Origin: Roseomonas sp.
GTDB taxonomy: Bacteria; Pseudomonadota; Alphaproteobacteria; Acetobacterales; Acetobacteraceae
Reading direction: 5' to 3'
Length of the DNA stretch: 64,000 bases
Assembly: GCA_020249775.1 (NCBI GenBank)
Contig: JADCFA010000021.1
Coordinates: forward strand, 310,001-374,000
Part shown: positions 16,361-23,506 of the stretch, in pieces
How positions within the stretch are numbered: position 1 is the first letter of the stretch
How the letters are laid out: every line of letters begins with the position of its first letter
Position numbers and translations under genes: made by a program
The notes under the pieces: model-generated
Databases searched by the model: none
What the model was told of the DNA's origin: nothing
What the model saw: the letters and a program-made list of their open reading frames with translations, nothing else

Positions 16361-18855
16361 GCAATTTGTCACTCGCTTTTCGGATCGCGCGGCGCGAATT
16401 GCGCGGCGGTTTGCGCGGCTTGCGCATTGTGCTGGCGTGTCTCGCGCTTGGTGTCGCGGCAATTACCGCAGTTGGCACTTTGCGCGCCGGTGTGGATGCC
16501 GGGCTCGCCGCCGATGGCGCGCGTATTCTGGGTGGTGATGTTGAAATCGCCTCACCCTATCGGCCTTTGGGTGAAGCGCCGCGCGCCTGGCTCGCGGCGC
16601 GCGGGGCGCGGGTTTCGGAAGTGGTGACTTTGCGCGCCATGGCGGTAGCGGAATCGGGCCAGCGCATGCTGGTGGAAGTGAAGGCGGTGGATGGCGCCTA
16701 TCCGCTGTTCGGCACGCTTGAAGTGCAACCGCCCGTGGCGCTTGGCGCCGGCGATATCCTGCTTGATCCTTTCATTGCCGAAAAACTTGAAGTGGCGCCC
16801 GGCGCGGTGCTGCGTATTGGCGAAGCGCGCCTGATCTTCCGCGCCACCATCGCGCAGGAACCGGATAAGGTCGCAAGTCCTTCGCTGCTTGGCCCGCGCG
16901 CCATGATTGCATTGGCGTCGCTCGATTCAGCACGGCTGATCCAGCCGGGCAGTCTCGTGACCTATGAATACCGCCTGGCACTGCCGCCAGGCGTGGATCG
17001 CCAGCGCTTCATCGCCGATCTGCGGCGCGATTTTCCGGAATCCGGCTGGCGGATACGCAGTTCTGATGTCGCCGCACCTGGCGTCAATCGCTTCCTGGAT
17101 CGCGCAGCTTTTTTCCTGACGCTGGCAAGCCTGACGGCGCTGCTGGTGGGCGGCATAGGCATTGCAACGGGTGTTTCTGCCTGGCTTGAGCAGCGCGCGC
17201 GCACCATAGCGACCTTGCGCTGCCTTGGCGCGCCGCCATCGCTGATTTTCACGACCTATCTGATCCAGGTGATGGCGCTGGCGCTGTTCGGCATTGCGCT
17301 TGGCTTGGTGATTGGCTTTGGGCTGACCTGGGCAGGTGCTGCGGCACTCGCTTCCATTCTGCCGGTGGCGCCGCGCATCCTGCCCTATCCTGTGCCACTC
17401 GCCATGGCTGCGCTTTATGGCTTGCTTACCGCGCTCGCTTTCGCGCTGTGGCCGCTTGGCCGCGCGGGCAGTATTCCGGGGGCGGCGCTGTTTCGTGATG
17501 TGGTGGCGCCAAGCAGCGGCAGACCAAGCCTAGGTATTCTGGCCGCAATTCTTGCTGCCGCCGGGGCGCTTTCCGCCTTGGTGATTGGCACGGCGGAAAA
17601 TCCGCGCTTCGCGGCGGGGTTTATTCTGGCGGTGATCGGCACGCTCTTGCTGTTCCGCTTGGGCGCGGGGGCGCTGATGGCATTCGCGCGGCGCCTGCCG
17701 CATGCGCGCCGCCCGGCGCTACGCCTGGGGCTCGCCAATCTGCATCGCCCCGGCGCGCCGACGCCCCTCATGCTCGTTTCGCTTGGCGTGGGGCTTACGG
17801 TGCTTGCCGCCATTGCGCTGATTGAAGGCAATCTGCGCCGGCAATTGGCCAATGAAATGCCGGCCGCCGCGCCGAATTTCTACTTCATTGATATCCAATC
17901 CGACCAGATCCAGGCCTTTGAGGCGCTGGCCCGCGCGCAGCCAGGTGTCACGGAAATCCGCAGCGTGCCCAATCTGCGCGCGCGCATTGTCGCGGTGAAT
18001 GGCGTGCCGGCGGAACAGGTGCATGCCACGCCCGAAACGGCCTGGGCCTTGCGCGGTGATCGCGGGCTGACTTACGCAGCGACGCCACCCGAAGGCGCGC
18101 GGCTGGTCGCGGGCGAATGGTGGCCGCCGGATTATGCTGGTCCACCCTTGGTTTCCTTCGATGCGCAACTCGCGCGCGGTTGGGGCATTGGTGTTGGCGA
18201 TAGCATTACCGTGAATGTGCTTGGCCGCGACATCACCTTGAAGATCGCAAGCCTGCGGGAGATCGCCTGGCGCGGGCTTGGCATCAATTACGTGCTGGTG
18301 GCCTCGCCCGGATTGCTCTCGGCCGCGCCGCATACGCATATCGCGACCATGCGCAATGATGTGGCGCAGGAAGCGACATTGCTGCGCTTGCTCACGGATC
18401 GCTTCCCCAATGTCTCAGGCATTCGGGTGCGCGATGCCTTGGATCAGGTGGTGGGGCTATTGGAGAAGATCGGCTTCGCGCTTTCGGCTGTGGCGGGCAT
18501 TACCTTGGTTGCGGGCTTGCTGGTGCTGGCGGGCGCGGTGGCGGCGGGGCAAAGGCGGCGTATTCGTGACGCTGTGGTGCTGAAAACCATCGGCGCCACG
18601 CGCGCGCAAATCCGCGCGAGCTTTTTAGTGGAATTTGGGCTGCTTGGGCTGACCGCGGGCTTACTCGCGGCAGCGGCCGGCACGGCGGCGGCCTGGGGCG
18701 TGGTGCGCTTTGTGATGCGCGCCGATTGGGTGTTCTTGCCGGGGACTTTGGCGATCACGGCGCTGGCCTGCATGGCCATTACGCTTGGCTTCGGTTATGC
18801 CGGCACGGCCTTTGCGCTGCGCGCCAAGGCGGCACCCTTGCTGCGTAATGAATAG
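16357..18855 (+). CDS. FtsX-family ABC permease, YbbP type
   Basis: An 832-residue membrane protein starting at a GTG that overlaps the ATPase stop. An N-terminal membrane helix (about residues 20-40) is followed by a large periplasmic domain, a first FtsX core with three helices (about 240-390), further helices (about 390-450), a second periplasmic region and a C-terminal FtsX core (about 700-830). ASLTALLVGGIGIATGVSAW and LRCLGAPPSLIFTTYLIQV are characteristic FtsX stretches, repeated as TIGATRAQIRASFLVEFGLLG near the end. Together with YbbA it would form a type VII-like transporter or mechanotransmission complex; substrate unknown. Confidence 0.88.
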   Translation: MSNLSLAFRIARRELRGGLRGLRIVLACLALGVAAITAVGTLRAGVDAGLAADGARILGGDVEIASPYRPLGEAPRAWLAARGARVSEVVTLRAMAVAESGQRMLVEVKAVDGAYPLFGTLEVQPPVALGAGDILLDPFIAEKLEVAPGAVLRIGEARLIFRATIAQEPDKVASPSLLGPRAMIALASLDSARLIQPGSLVTYEYRLALPPGVDRQRFIADLRRDFPESGWRIRSSDVAAPGVNRFLDRAAFFLTLASLTALLVGGIGIATGVSAWLEQRARTIATLRCLGAPPSLIFTTYLIQVMALALFGIALGLVIGFGLTWAGAAALASILPVAPRILPYPVPLAMAALYGLLTALAFALWPLGRAGSIPGAALFRDVVAPSSGRPSLGILAAILAAAGALSALVIGTAENPRFAAGFILAVIGTLLLFRLGAGALMAFARRLPHARRPALRLGLANLHRPGAPTPLMLVSLGVGLTVLAAIALIEGNLRRQLANEMPAAAPNFYFIDIQSDQIQAFEALARAQPGVTEIRSVPNLRARIVAVNGVPAEQVHATPETAWALRGDRGLTYAATPPEGARLVAGEWWPPDYAGPPLVSFDAQLARGWGIGVGDSITVNVLGRDITLKIASLREIAWRGLGINYVLVASPGLLSAAPHTHIATMRNDVAQEATLLRLLTDRFPNVSGIRVRDALDQVVGLLEKIGFALSAVAGITLVAGLLVLAGAVAAGQRRRIRDAVVLKTIGATRAQIRASFLVEFGLLGLTAGLLAAAAGTAAAWGVVRFVMRADWVFLPGTLAITALACMAITLGFGYAGTAFALRAKAAPLLRNE

Positions 18856-18865
18856 GAAGCCCGTT

Positions 18866-19375
18866 ATGGCCGAGGATGACAAACTCTCCGCGCTTGATGC
18901 CACGCTGCTCCGCCGCGCCTTTGCCCTGGCCGGAGAAGCGCGCGCGCGCGGTGATCGCCCCTTCGCCGCCGTGATCGCCGATGAGAAAGGCCAGGTGCTG
19001 GCGGAAGCCGGTTCCACTCAGGGCAAGGGTGGCGGCGGGACGCTCGCGCATTCTGAAATGAATGCCCTGCACGCCGTGTTGCGCGCCGGGCTGCCGCGGG
19101 ATGTGTTGCGCCGTGCGACGATTTATTCCTCGGGCGAGCCCTGCGCGATGTGCTCGGCGGCGATTTTCTACGCAGGCGTTGGCCGCGCGGTTTATGGGCT
19201 TTCCGCCGGCGCCATTCTGCATTTGCGCAATGCGCAGGCCCATACGGCGGGGTTGTCACTCTCCTGCCGGGCGGTGCTGGACTCGGCGGCGGAAAAGGTG
19301 GCGGTGGTCGGCCCCTGTCTGGAAGCGGAAGGTGCCGTGCCGCATCAGGGCTATTGGCAGGAAGGCGCCGCCTGA
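18866..19375 (+). CDS. Nucleoside/cytidine-type deaminase
   Basis: The 169-residue protein has the zinc site of the cytidine deaminase superfamily: His and Glu in TLAHSEMNAL (about residues 62-71) and the cysteine pair in SGEPCAMCSAAIFYAG (about 92-107). HSEMNAL rather than the HAE of TadA suggests a guanine or other nucleobase deaminase rather than the tRNA enzyme, but specificity cannot be settled here. The ATG at 18866 was preferred over one at 18848 because GGAAG precedes it. It starts 10 bases after the permease stop and may share its transcript. Confidence 0.82.
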   Translation: MAEDDKLSALDATLLRRAFALAGEARARGDRPFAAVIADEKGQVLAEAGSTQGKGGGGTLAHSEMNALHAVLRAGLPRDVLRRATIYSSGEPCAMCSAAIFYAGVGRAVYGLSAGAILHLRNAQAHTAGLSLSCRAVLDSAAEKVAVVGPCLEAEGAVPHQGYWQEGAA

Positions 19376-19462
19376 GGCGCATTAGCCGGCCAATTGCCTT
19401 TGCTTTATGAGCATGCGTTAATCATCGGCCTTTGAAATACGGCCCAGAGGAAGGAAAACCAA

Positions 19463-20053
19463 ATGATCTTCGCAACCCTTTCCGCGCGCCTGCGCCAAGG
19501 CGCCATTCTCGCCCTGCCGCTGCTGGCGCTGATCGGCTGCGCCACGCCAGACCCTGAACCGCCGGTGGTTGCCTCCACCACACGCGAAATGGTGGCTGCG
19601 GTGGACCGGGTGGATGCCCGCAATCGCACCATTGTTGTGCGCGGCCCGGACAATAAGCCGCAAACCCTGCAGCTTGGCCCGGAAGTGCGGAATTTCGCCC
19701 AAATCCGCCGCGGTGACCGCGTGCGGCTGCATTATGAGGAAGCCGTTGCCGTCCGCATCGCCGGACGGGGCAGCAGCCTTGAACCCGAAACCGTATTGGG
19801 CGCCGCCCGCGCCGAACCCGGCGCCCGTCCCGCCGTCGGCGCCGTCGCCGCCACCCGCGCGCAGGTGCGCATCACCGCCCTGGATACCGCCACTAACACC
19901 GTGAGCTTCGTTGGGCCGTCCCGCGTGGAACGCACAGTCGCGGTCCGCGCCCCCGAATTGCGCGAATTCCTGAAAACGCTGAATGTAGGTGACCGGGTGG
20001 ATGTGGCCATCGCCGAAGCCATGGCCATCCGGGTTGAGCCGGCGGAGCGCTGA
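19463..20053 (+). CDS. Lipoprotein with two repeated domains
   Basis: The 196-residue product has a lipoprotein signal (ALPLLALIGCATP, cysteine near residue 29). The mature part contains two similar units of about 55 residues: VDRVDARNRTIVVRG…GDRVRLHYEEAVAVRI (about 48-100) and ITALDTATNTVSFVG…GDRVDVAIAEAMAIRV (about 137-191). Each looks like a small beta-barrel, separated by an Ala/Pro-rich linker. Function is unknown. It is followed by a strong hairpin, so it is probably transcribed alone. AGGAAAACC lies upstream of the ATG. Confidence 0.75.
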   Translation: MIFATLSARLRQGAILALPLLALIGCATPDPEPPVVASTTREMVAAVDRVDARNRTIVVRGPDNKPQTLQLGPEVRNFAQIRRGDRVRLHYEEAVAVRIAGRGSSLEPETVLGAARAEPGARPAVGAVAATRAQVRITALDTATNTVSFVGPSRVERTVAVRAPELREFLKTLNVGDRVDVAIAEAMAIRVEPAER

Positions 20054-20060
20054 GCCCGAA

Positions 20061-20090
20061 AGGGGCGCCGGCCAATCCGCTGGCGCCCCT
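20061..20090 (+). terminator. Terminator after the repeat lipoprotein gene
   Basis: A perfect 9-bp GC stem (20061-20069 with 20082-20090) begins eight bases after the stop. It is followed by a pyrimidine stretch, TCTCTCCCC, rather than a clean T-run. Confidence 0.6.
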
Positions 20091-20174
20091 CTCTCCCCTA
20101 TTGATCTGGATTACGAAATATCCATATTATCCGCCAACGGGGAATCCTCCCCATCAACAGGAGTTGCTTTCGTC

Positions 20175-20957
20175 ATGGCCTTTGGTCCCGACACGCGTTT
20201 CACCACCGGCTGGGGTCGCCCCGTCGCAGCCGATGCGGCCGCGATTGATGCCGGGCTGCGGGCATATATGCTCCGCGTCTATAACTGGATGGCGTCCGGC
20301 CTGCTGCTCACCGGCATTGTTGCCTATGTGATTTGGTCTTCGCCTGAATTGCAGCAGATGTTCTGGTCGGTGACCCGTGCCCCGAATGGCGCGCGCATCA
20401 TCTCCCCGACCATTCTCGGCTGGGCCGCGATGCTCTCGCCGCTCGCCTTCATCCTGGTGCTATCCTTTGGCATCAATAAGCTCTCGCGCCCCGCAACGCA
20501 GGCGCTGTTCTGGGTCTTTGCCGCCTGCATGGGCGCCAGCCTTTCGAATATCTTCCTGCGCTATACGGGCCAGTCCATCGCCAGCACCTTCTTCATCACG
20601 GCGACGATGTTCGCGGCGGTGAGCCTTTATGGCTATACCACCAAGGCGGATCTGACGCGCTTTGGCAGCTTCATGATCATGGGCCTGATCGGCATCATGA
20701 TTGCGGGGCTCGTCAATATCTTCCTGGCGTCTTCCGCGCTGGCCTTTGCGATCAGCGTGATTGGTGTGGTCGTGTTCGTTGGCCTCACGGCCTATGACAC
20801 GCAGCGCATCAAGGCGGATTACATTCAATTCGCCTATGCGGAAGGCACGGATGAAGCCGGCAAGCGGAGCGTGATGGATGCGCTTGGCCTCTACCTCAAC
20901 TTCGTCAACCTGTTCCAGCTGCTGCTTTCCTTCATGGGTCAGCGCAACAGCGATTGA
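20175..20957 (+). CDS. Bax inhibitor-1 / YccA family membrane protein
   Basis: The 260-residue protein has seven predicted membrane segments and family motifs: VYNWMASGLLLTGIVAYV near residue 40, FAACMGASLSNIFL around 115, and the C-terminal FVGLTAYDTQRIKADY followed by a last helix ALGLYLNFVNLFQLLLSFMG. Bacterial YccA/YbhL relatives are linked to membrane proteostasis and calcium leak; a specific role here is unknown. The ATG at 20175 is preceded by AACAGGAG. A clean intrinsic terminator follows. Confidence 0.9.
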   Translation: MAFGPDTRFTTGWGRPVAADAAAIDAGLRAYMLRVYNWMASGLLLTGIVAYVIWSSPELQQMFWSVTRAPNGARIISPTILGWAAMLSPLAFILVLSFGINKLSRPATQALFWVFAACMGASLSNIFLRYTGQSIASTFFITATMFAAVSLYGYTTKADLTRFGSFMIMGLIGIMIAGLVNIFLASSALAFAISVIGVVVFVGLTAYDTQRIKADYIQFAYAEGTDEAGKRSVMDALGLYLNFVNLFQLLLSFMGQRNSD

Positions 20958-20980
20958 TCAGGGCCTGAGGGCCTGAGCGG

Positions 20981-21012
20981 AAACCCCGAGGGAAAAACCT
21001 CGGGGTTTTTTT
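20981..21012 (+). terminator. Intrinsic terminator after the BI-1 gene
   Basis: The stem AACCCCGAG / CTCGGGGTT encloses a GGAAAAAC loop and is followed by a run of seven T from 21006. This is a textbook rho-independent terminator. Confidence 0.92.
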
Positions 21013-21020
21013 ATGCCTGC

Positions 21021-21401
21021 TCACAAACCCTGATCAATCGGCACGCGCAGCGCTTCCGCAAGGCGATTGGTCTCCGCCGCCATGCCGAGCACGGCCAGCA
21101 ATTCGCCATGCATCGCATCCGTCATGCCCTTGGCCCGCGCTGCTGCCGTGTGGGAAGCCGTGCAATAAGCACACCCCGCCGCCGCTGACGCCGCCAGATA
21201 AAGCATTTCCTTGGTGAGTGGGTCGAGCGCGCCCGGCGCCATCACCTGCTTGAGGCTTTCCCAGGTGCGCTTCAGCGTTGGCGGATGCACCGCCAGCGCC
21301 TTCCAGAAATTATTGACATCCGCGACCCCGCGCGTGGCCTTGATGTCATCAAACACCGCGCGCACCTCGGGCGCGGCATCGGCGTAGTCAATCAGCGCCA
21401 T
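21021..21401 (-). CDS. Carboxymuconolactone-decarboxylase (AhpD-like) family protein
   Basis: The 126-residue protein has CAYCTASHTAAA (about residues 79-90), the CxxC…H redox site of AhpD-like members of the family, preceded by the helical LTKEMLYLAASAAAG. Such proteins have peroxidase or thiol-transfer activity. The ATG at 21401 overlaps the stop of the preceding YCII gene by one base (TGATG), implying translational coupling. Substrate is unknown. A longer frame starting at 21473 is rejected because the first 24 residues are antisense-like and unconserved. Confidence 0.85.
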   Translation of the reverse strand: MALIDYADAAPEVRAVFDDIKATRGVADVNNFWKALAVHPPTLKRTWESLKQVMAPGALDPLTKEMLYLAASAAAGCAYCTASHTAAARAKGMTDAMHGELLAVLGMAAETNRLAEALRVPIDQGL

Positions 21402-22042
21402 CAGGCGCCCCCGGGCAAGGGCCGATAGGGCAGCGCCGCCAGGCGCGTGGCGTGCAGCGTAATGTCTCGCCAAACGCCACCCTTCACATAGGGGTCTTCG
21501 GCCATCCAGGCGCGCGCGGCTTCATCGCTCGCGTGGCGCGTGACGGTGATGGAACCGATCATGCGGCTTTCAGCCTCATCCAGGATGGCGCCACCAACGG
21601 CCAAGGTGCCATCGGCTGCCATGGGCTGCATGCGCGCGATATGCGCCTCCCGCGCGGCTTGCCGACGGGCGGGCGCATCCGCATCCGTGCCGTCATAGGC
21701 GATGGCGACCGTATGGGTGCGGGTGGTTGCCACCGGATCGCCCGGCCTGGGCAGGCGCTGATAAGGCAGGGCAGCGATGCGAAAGGGCAGGACCTGCACA
21801 TCCCCCCAGACGCCTTCAACTGAAAACGGTTCTTCCGCCAAATAGGCTTTCACACCGGCGATATCCGGCACATCCAGGATCATCAGAGACCCGGACGGCA
21901 CCCATTCGCTCGTGAAAAGCGGCGTGCCGAAGGGCATCCGCCCATCCTCAGCCCAACGGCTGATTACCGCCCTGTGGCGGTCCATCGCCGCGGCGCGGCG
22001 GCTTTTATCGGCACCATCGAAAGCAAGTATGGCGTAGCCCAT
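21401..22042 (-). CDS. Tandem YCII-domain protein
   Basis: The 213-residue protein consists of two YCII (dimeric alpha-beta barrel) units, roughly 1-98 and 108-208. Each has the pattern H-x-A…G…PLF or GAILDE…GS…D…A…DPY/EPF…GVW, ending RIAALPYQRLP and RLAALPYRPLP. The duplication makes a pseudo-dimer in a single chain. Function of the family is poorly defined; some members are dehalogenase- or lyase-like. The AhpD-like gene follows with a one-base overlap. Confidence 0.82.
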   Translation of the reverse strand: MGYAILAFDGADKSRRAAAMDRHRAVISRWAEDGRMPFGTPLFTSEWVPSGSLMILDVPDIAGVKAYLAEEPFSVEGVWGDVQVLPFRIAALPYQRLPRPGDPVATTRTHTVAIAYDGTDADAPARRQAAREAHIARMQPMAADGTLAVGGAILDEAESRMIGSITVTRHASDEAARAWMAEDPYVKGGVWRDITLHATRLAALPYRPLPGGA

Positions 22043-22122
22043 GGCATTTCCCCTTCATTGCAAGGGCAGCATGCCATGGGCGGAGGCGTATGAAAGGGGG
22101 GGCACATCCGCCCCCACCCGCA

Positions 22123-22845
22123 TCAATACATATGCTGGCCACCATTGATGGAAAGTGTGGACCCCGTGATGAAATCCGCATCCTCCGCGGTCAGGAACAC
22201 AACGCCGCGCGCGATGTCTTCCGCCTTGCCGAGCCGTCCGCGCGGGATGCGCGCAATGATCTTTTCCAGAACATCGGGCGGCACGGCGCGCACCATTTCA
22301 GTATCCACATAACCGGGGGCAACCGCATTCACGGTAATGCCAAGCTTGGCGCCTTCCTGCGCCAGCGCCTTGGTGAAGCCATGAATGCCGGATTTCGCGG
22401 CGGCGTAATTCACCTGGCCATATTGCCCCGCCTGACCATTGACGGAGCCGATATTCACGATGCGGCCAAATTTGCGCGCATTCATGCCTTCCCAGACCAG
22501 CTTGCAAAGATTGTAGCAGGAACCAAGGTTTGTATCCATCACCGCATCCCACATGTCGCGGTTCAGCTTGCGCATGGTGGCATCGCGCGTGATACCGGCA
22601 TTATTCACCAGGATTTCAATCGGCCCGACTTCGGCTTCGATTTTGGCGATGGCTTCCGCGCATTGCGCGTAATCGGCAACGTCAAATTTATAGCAGGGAA
22701 TACCGGTGCGATCGGTAAACGCCTTCGCCGCCGCATCATTGCCGGCATAGGAAGCAACCACGGTCCGGCCCGCCGCTTTCAATGCTTCGCTGATCGCAGC
22801 GCCAATGCCTCTTTGGCCACCGGTGACAAGTGCAACACGCGCCAT
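22123..22845 (-). CDS. phbB: Acetoacetyl-CoA reductase
   Basis: The 240-residue short-chain dehydrogenase begins ALVTGGQRGIGAAI (cofactor loop), has NNAGITRDATMRKL, the catalytic Ser in NIGSVNGQAGQYGQ and the YxxxK in NYAAAKSG. The stretch GSVNGQAGQYGQVNYAAAKS is diagnostic of PhbB-type NADPH-dependent acetoacetyl-CoA reductases, the second step of polyhydroxybutyrate synthesis. The thiolase and synthase are not in the window. AGGAGAG precedes the start. Confidence 0.92.
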   Translation of the reverse strand: MARVALVTGGQRGIGAAISEALKAAGRTVVASYAGNDAAAKAFTDRTGIPCYKFDVADYAQCAEAIAKIEAEVGPIEILVNNAGITRDATMRKLNRDMWDAVMDTNLGSCYNLCKLVWEGMNARKFGRIVNIGSVNGQAGQYGQVNYAAAKSGIHGFTKALAQEGAKLGITVNAVAPGYVDTEMVRAVPPDVLEKIIARIPRGRLGKAEDIARGVVFLTAEDADFITGSTLSINGGQHMY

Positions 22846-23008
22846 GAAATCTCTCTCCTTAATTGCCTATGTTGGGCTTGCTGCCCCATGGCAGCCAGTC
22901 CTTTCGGGGTATTTGCGCCAGATCAATAGCGGCTTGGCATTTTCGCGCCACAAGAATCACGCGGGCCGGTTGATTTTCCGCCCGCAGCTTAGCTTCTCCT
23001 CCTTAGAC

Positions 23009-23021
23009 GTGAGACTCTCAC
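23009..23021. promoter_or_regulatory. 13-bp palindrome between phbB and the leader region
   Basis: GTGAGACTCTCAC is a perfect 6-bp inverted repeat around a single central base. It lies directly before the intrinsic hairpin at 23020. It could be a regulator site or an alternative RNA fold competing with that hairpin; no family can be named. Confidence 0.3.
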
Positions 23022-23056
23022 GGCGCGGTTTCCCCCCAGCCGCGCCGTATTTTTTT
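23020..23056 (+). terminator. Intrinsic terminator upstream of the leader peptide
   Basis: A perfect 9-bp stem ACGGCGCGG / CCGCGCCGT (23020-23028 with 23040-23048) is followed by A and seven T (23050-23056). There is no obvious plus-strand gene before it, since phbB runs the other way. It either ends an unrecognised short transcript or insulates the downstream promoter. Confidence 0.75.
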
Positions 23057-23082
23057 GACTTGGCGGCAGAATGTGTTAGCTT
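23055..23082 (+). promoter_or_regulatory. Candidate promoter for the leader peptide and ACT-like gene
   Basis: TTGACT (23055-23060) and TAGCTT (23077-23082) are spaced by 16 bases. The expected start falls at about 23089, the A of the leader ATG, so the message could be leaderless. The -10 match is weak. Confidence 0.35.
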
Positions 23083-23088
23083 TGCGCT

Positions 23089-23136
23089 ATGGTTCTCAAG
23101 GCAGTTCTTTTCCGAATTACCGTCGCGGCCGCCTAA
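23089..23136 (+). CDS. Possible branched-chain-amino-acid leader peptide
   Basis: A 15-codon frame, MVLKAVLFRITVAAA, has six Val, Leu or Ile residues in its first twelve. It ends just before a GC-rich inverted repeat with a T5 run, and lies upstream of a small ACT-like protein resembling acetolactate synthase small subunits. No Shine-Dalgarno is visible, which fits a leaderless start from the promoter candidate at 23055. Leaderless leader peptides are known in alphaproteobacteria (the trp leader of Sinorhizobium). The assignment is inference from arrangement; a chance frame is possible. Confidence 0.4.
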   Translation: MVLKAVLFRITVAAA

Positions 23137-23184
23137 GGCGCCGGGCTGTGGCCTGCGTGCCTTGTCGGTCGGCCGCCGCTTTTT
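23125..23184 (+). promoter_or_regulatory. Candidate transcription attenuator
   Basis: Bases 23137-23144, straight after the leader stop, can pair with 23169-23177 (one bulged C) directly before GC and TTTTT (23180-23184). The same 3' arm can instead pair with 23125-23131 (GCGGCCG / CGGCCGC), inside the leader's last codons. An inner stem 23135-23141 / 23153-23159 is also possible. Mutually exclusive folds with a T-run are the form of an attenuator. Read by eye; energies not computed. Confidence 0.4.
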
Positions 23185-23218
23185 GACTGCCACATCAACC
23201 TTGAACCGGACCAGCCCA

Positions 23219-23494
23219 ATGCTTTCTGCCCCATCTTCCACGCGCTTTGATCTGCGCGCCGAAGCCTCCCCCGGCTTGCTGCCGCGGCTATTGCAACCCT
23301 TTGCCAAGCGCGATGTGACGCCCGATCTGTTCCAGGCCCGCCGCGCCAATGAAGAAATGGATATCATCATCACCTGCCATGGCCTGGAACCCGGCATGGC
23401 GGCGCTGATCGCGGGCAATCTTGGGCAGGTGATCGGCGTGACCCGCGTGCTGGTGACGCCGGGGGATCAAGTTAAGCAGTCTTCGCGCGGATAG
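23219..23494 (+). CDS. Small ACT-domain-like protein
   Basis: The 91-residue protein reads FDLRAEASPGLLPRLLQPFAKRDVTPDLF, then ANEEMDIIITCHGLEPGMAALIAGNL, then VIGVTRVLVTPGD, broken here into its three parts. This is the strand-helix-strand-strand-helix-strand plan of an ACT domain, close in size and style to the IlvM-type small subunit of acetolactate synthase. ACT domains bind amino acids and regulate partner enzymes. No large subunit gene is nearby. The ATG at 23219 has no convincing Shine-Dalgarno, so the start is provisional. Confidence 0.6.
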   Translation: MLSAPSSTRFDLRAEASPGLLPRLLQPFAKRDVTPDLFQARRANEEMDIIITCHGLEPGMAALIAGNLGQVIGVTRVLVTPGDQVKQSSRG

Positions 23495-23506
23495 GCCAAG
23501 AAAAGC

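Noticed and set aside
22957-23418. Minus-strand frame across the leader and ACT-like gene
   Set aside because: A Shine-Dalgarno-like AAGGAGGAG lies inside it with no start after it, and the translation is low-complexity; the plus-strand reading explains the region better.
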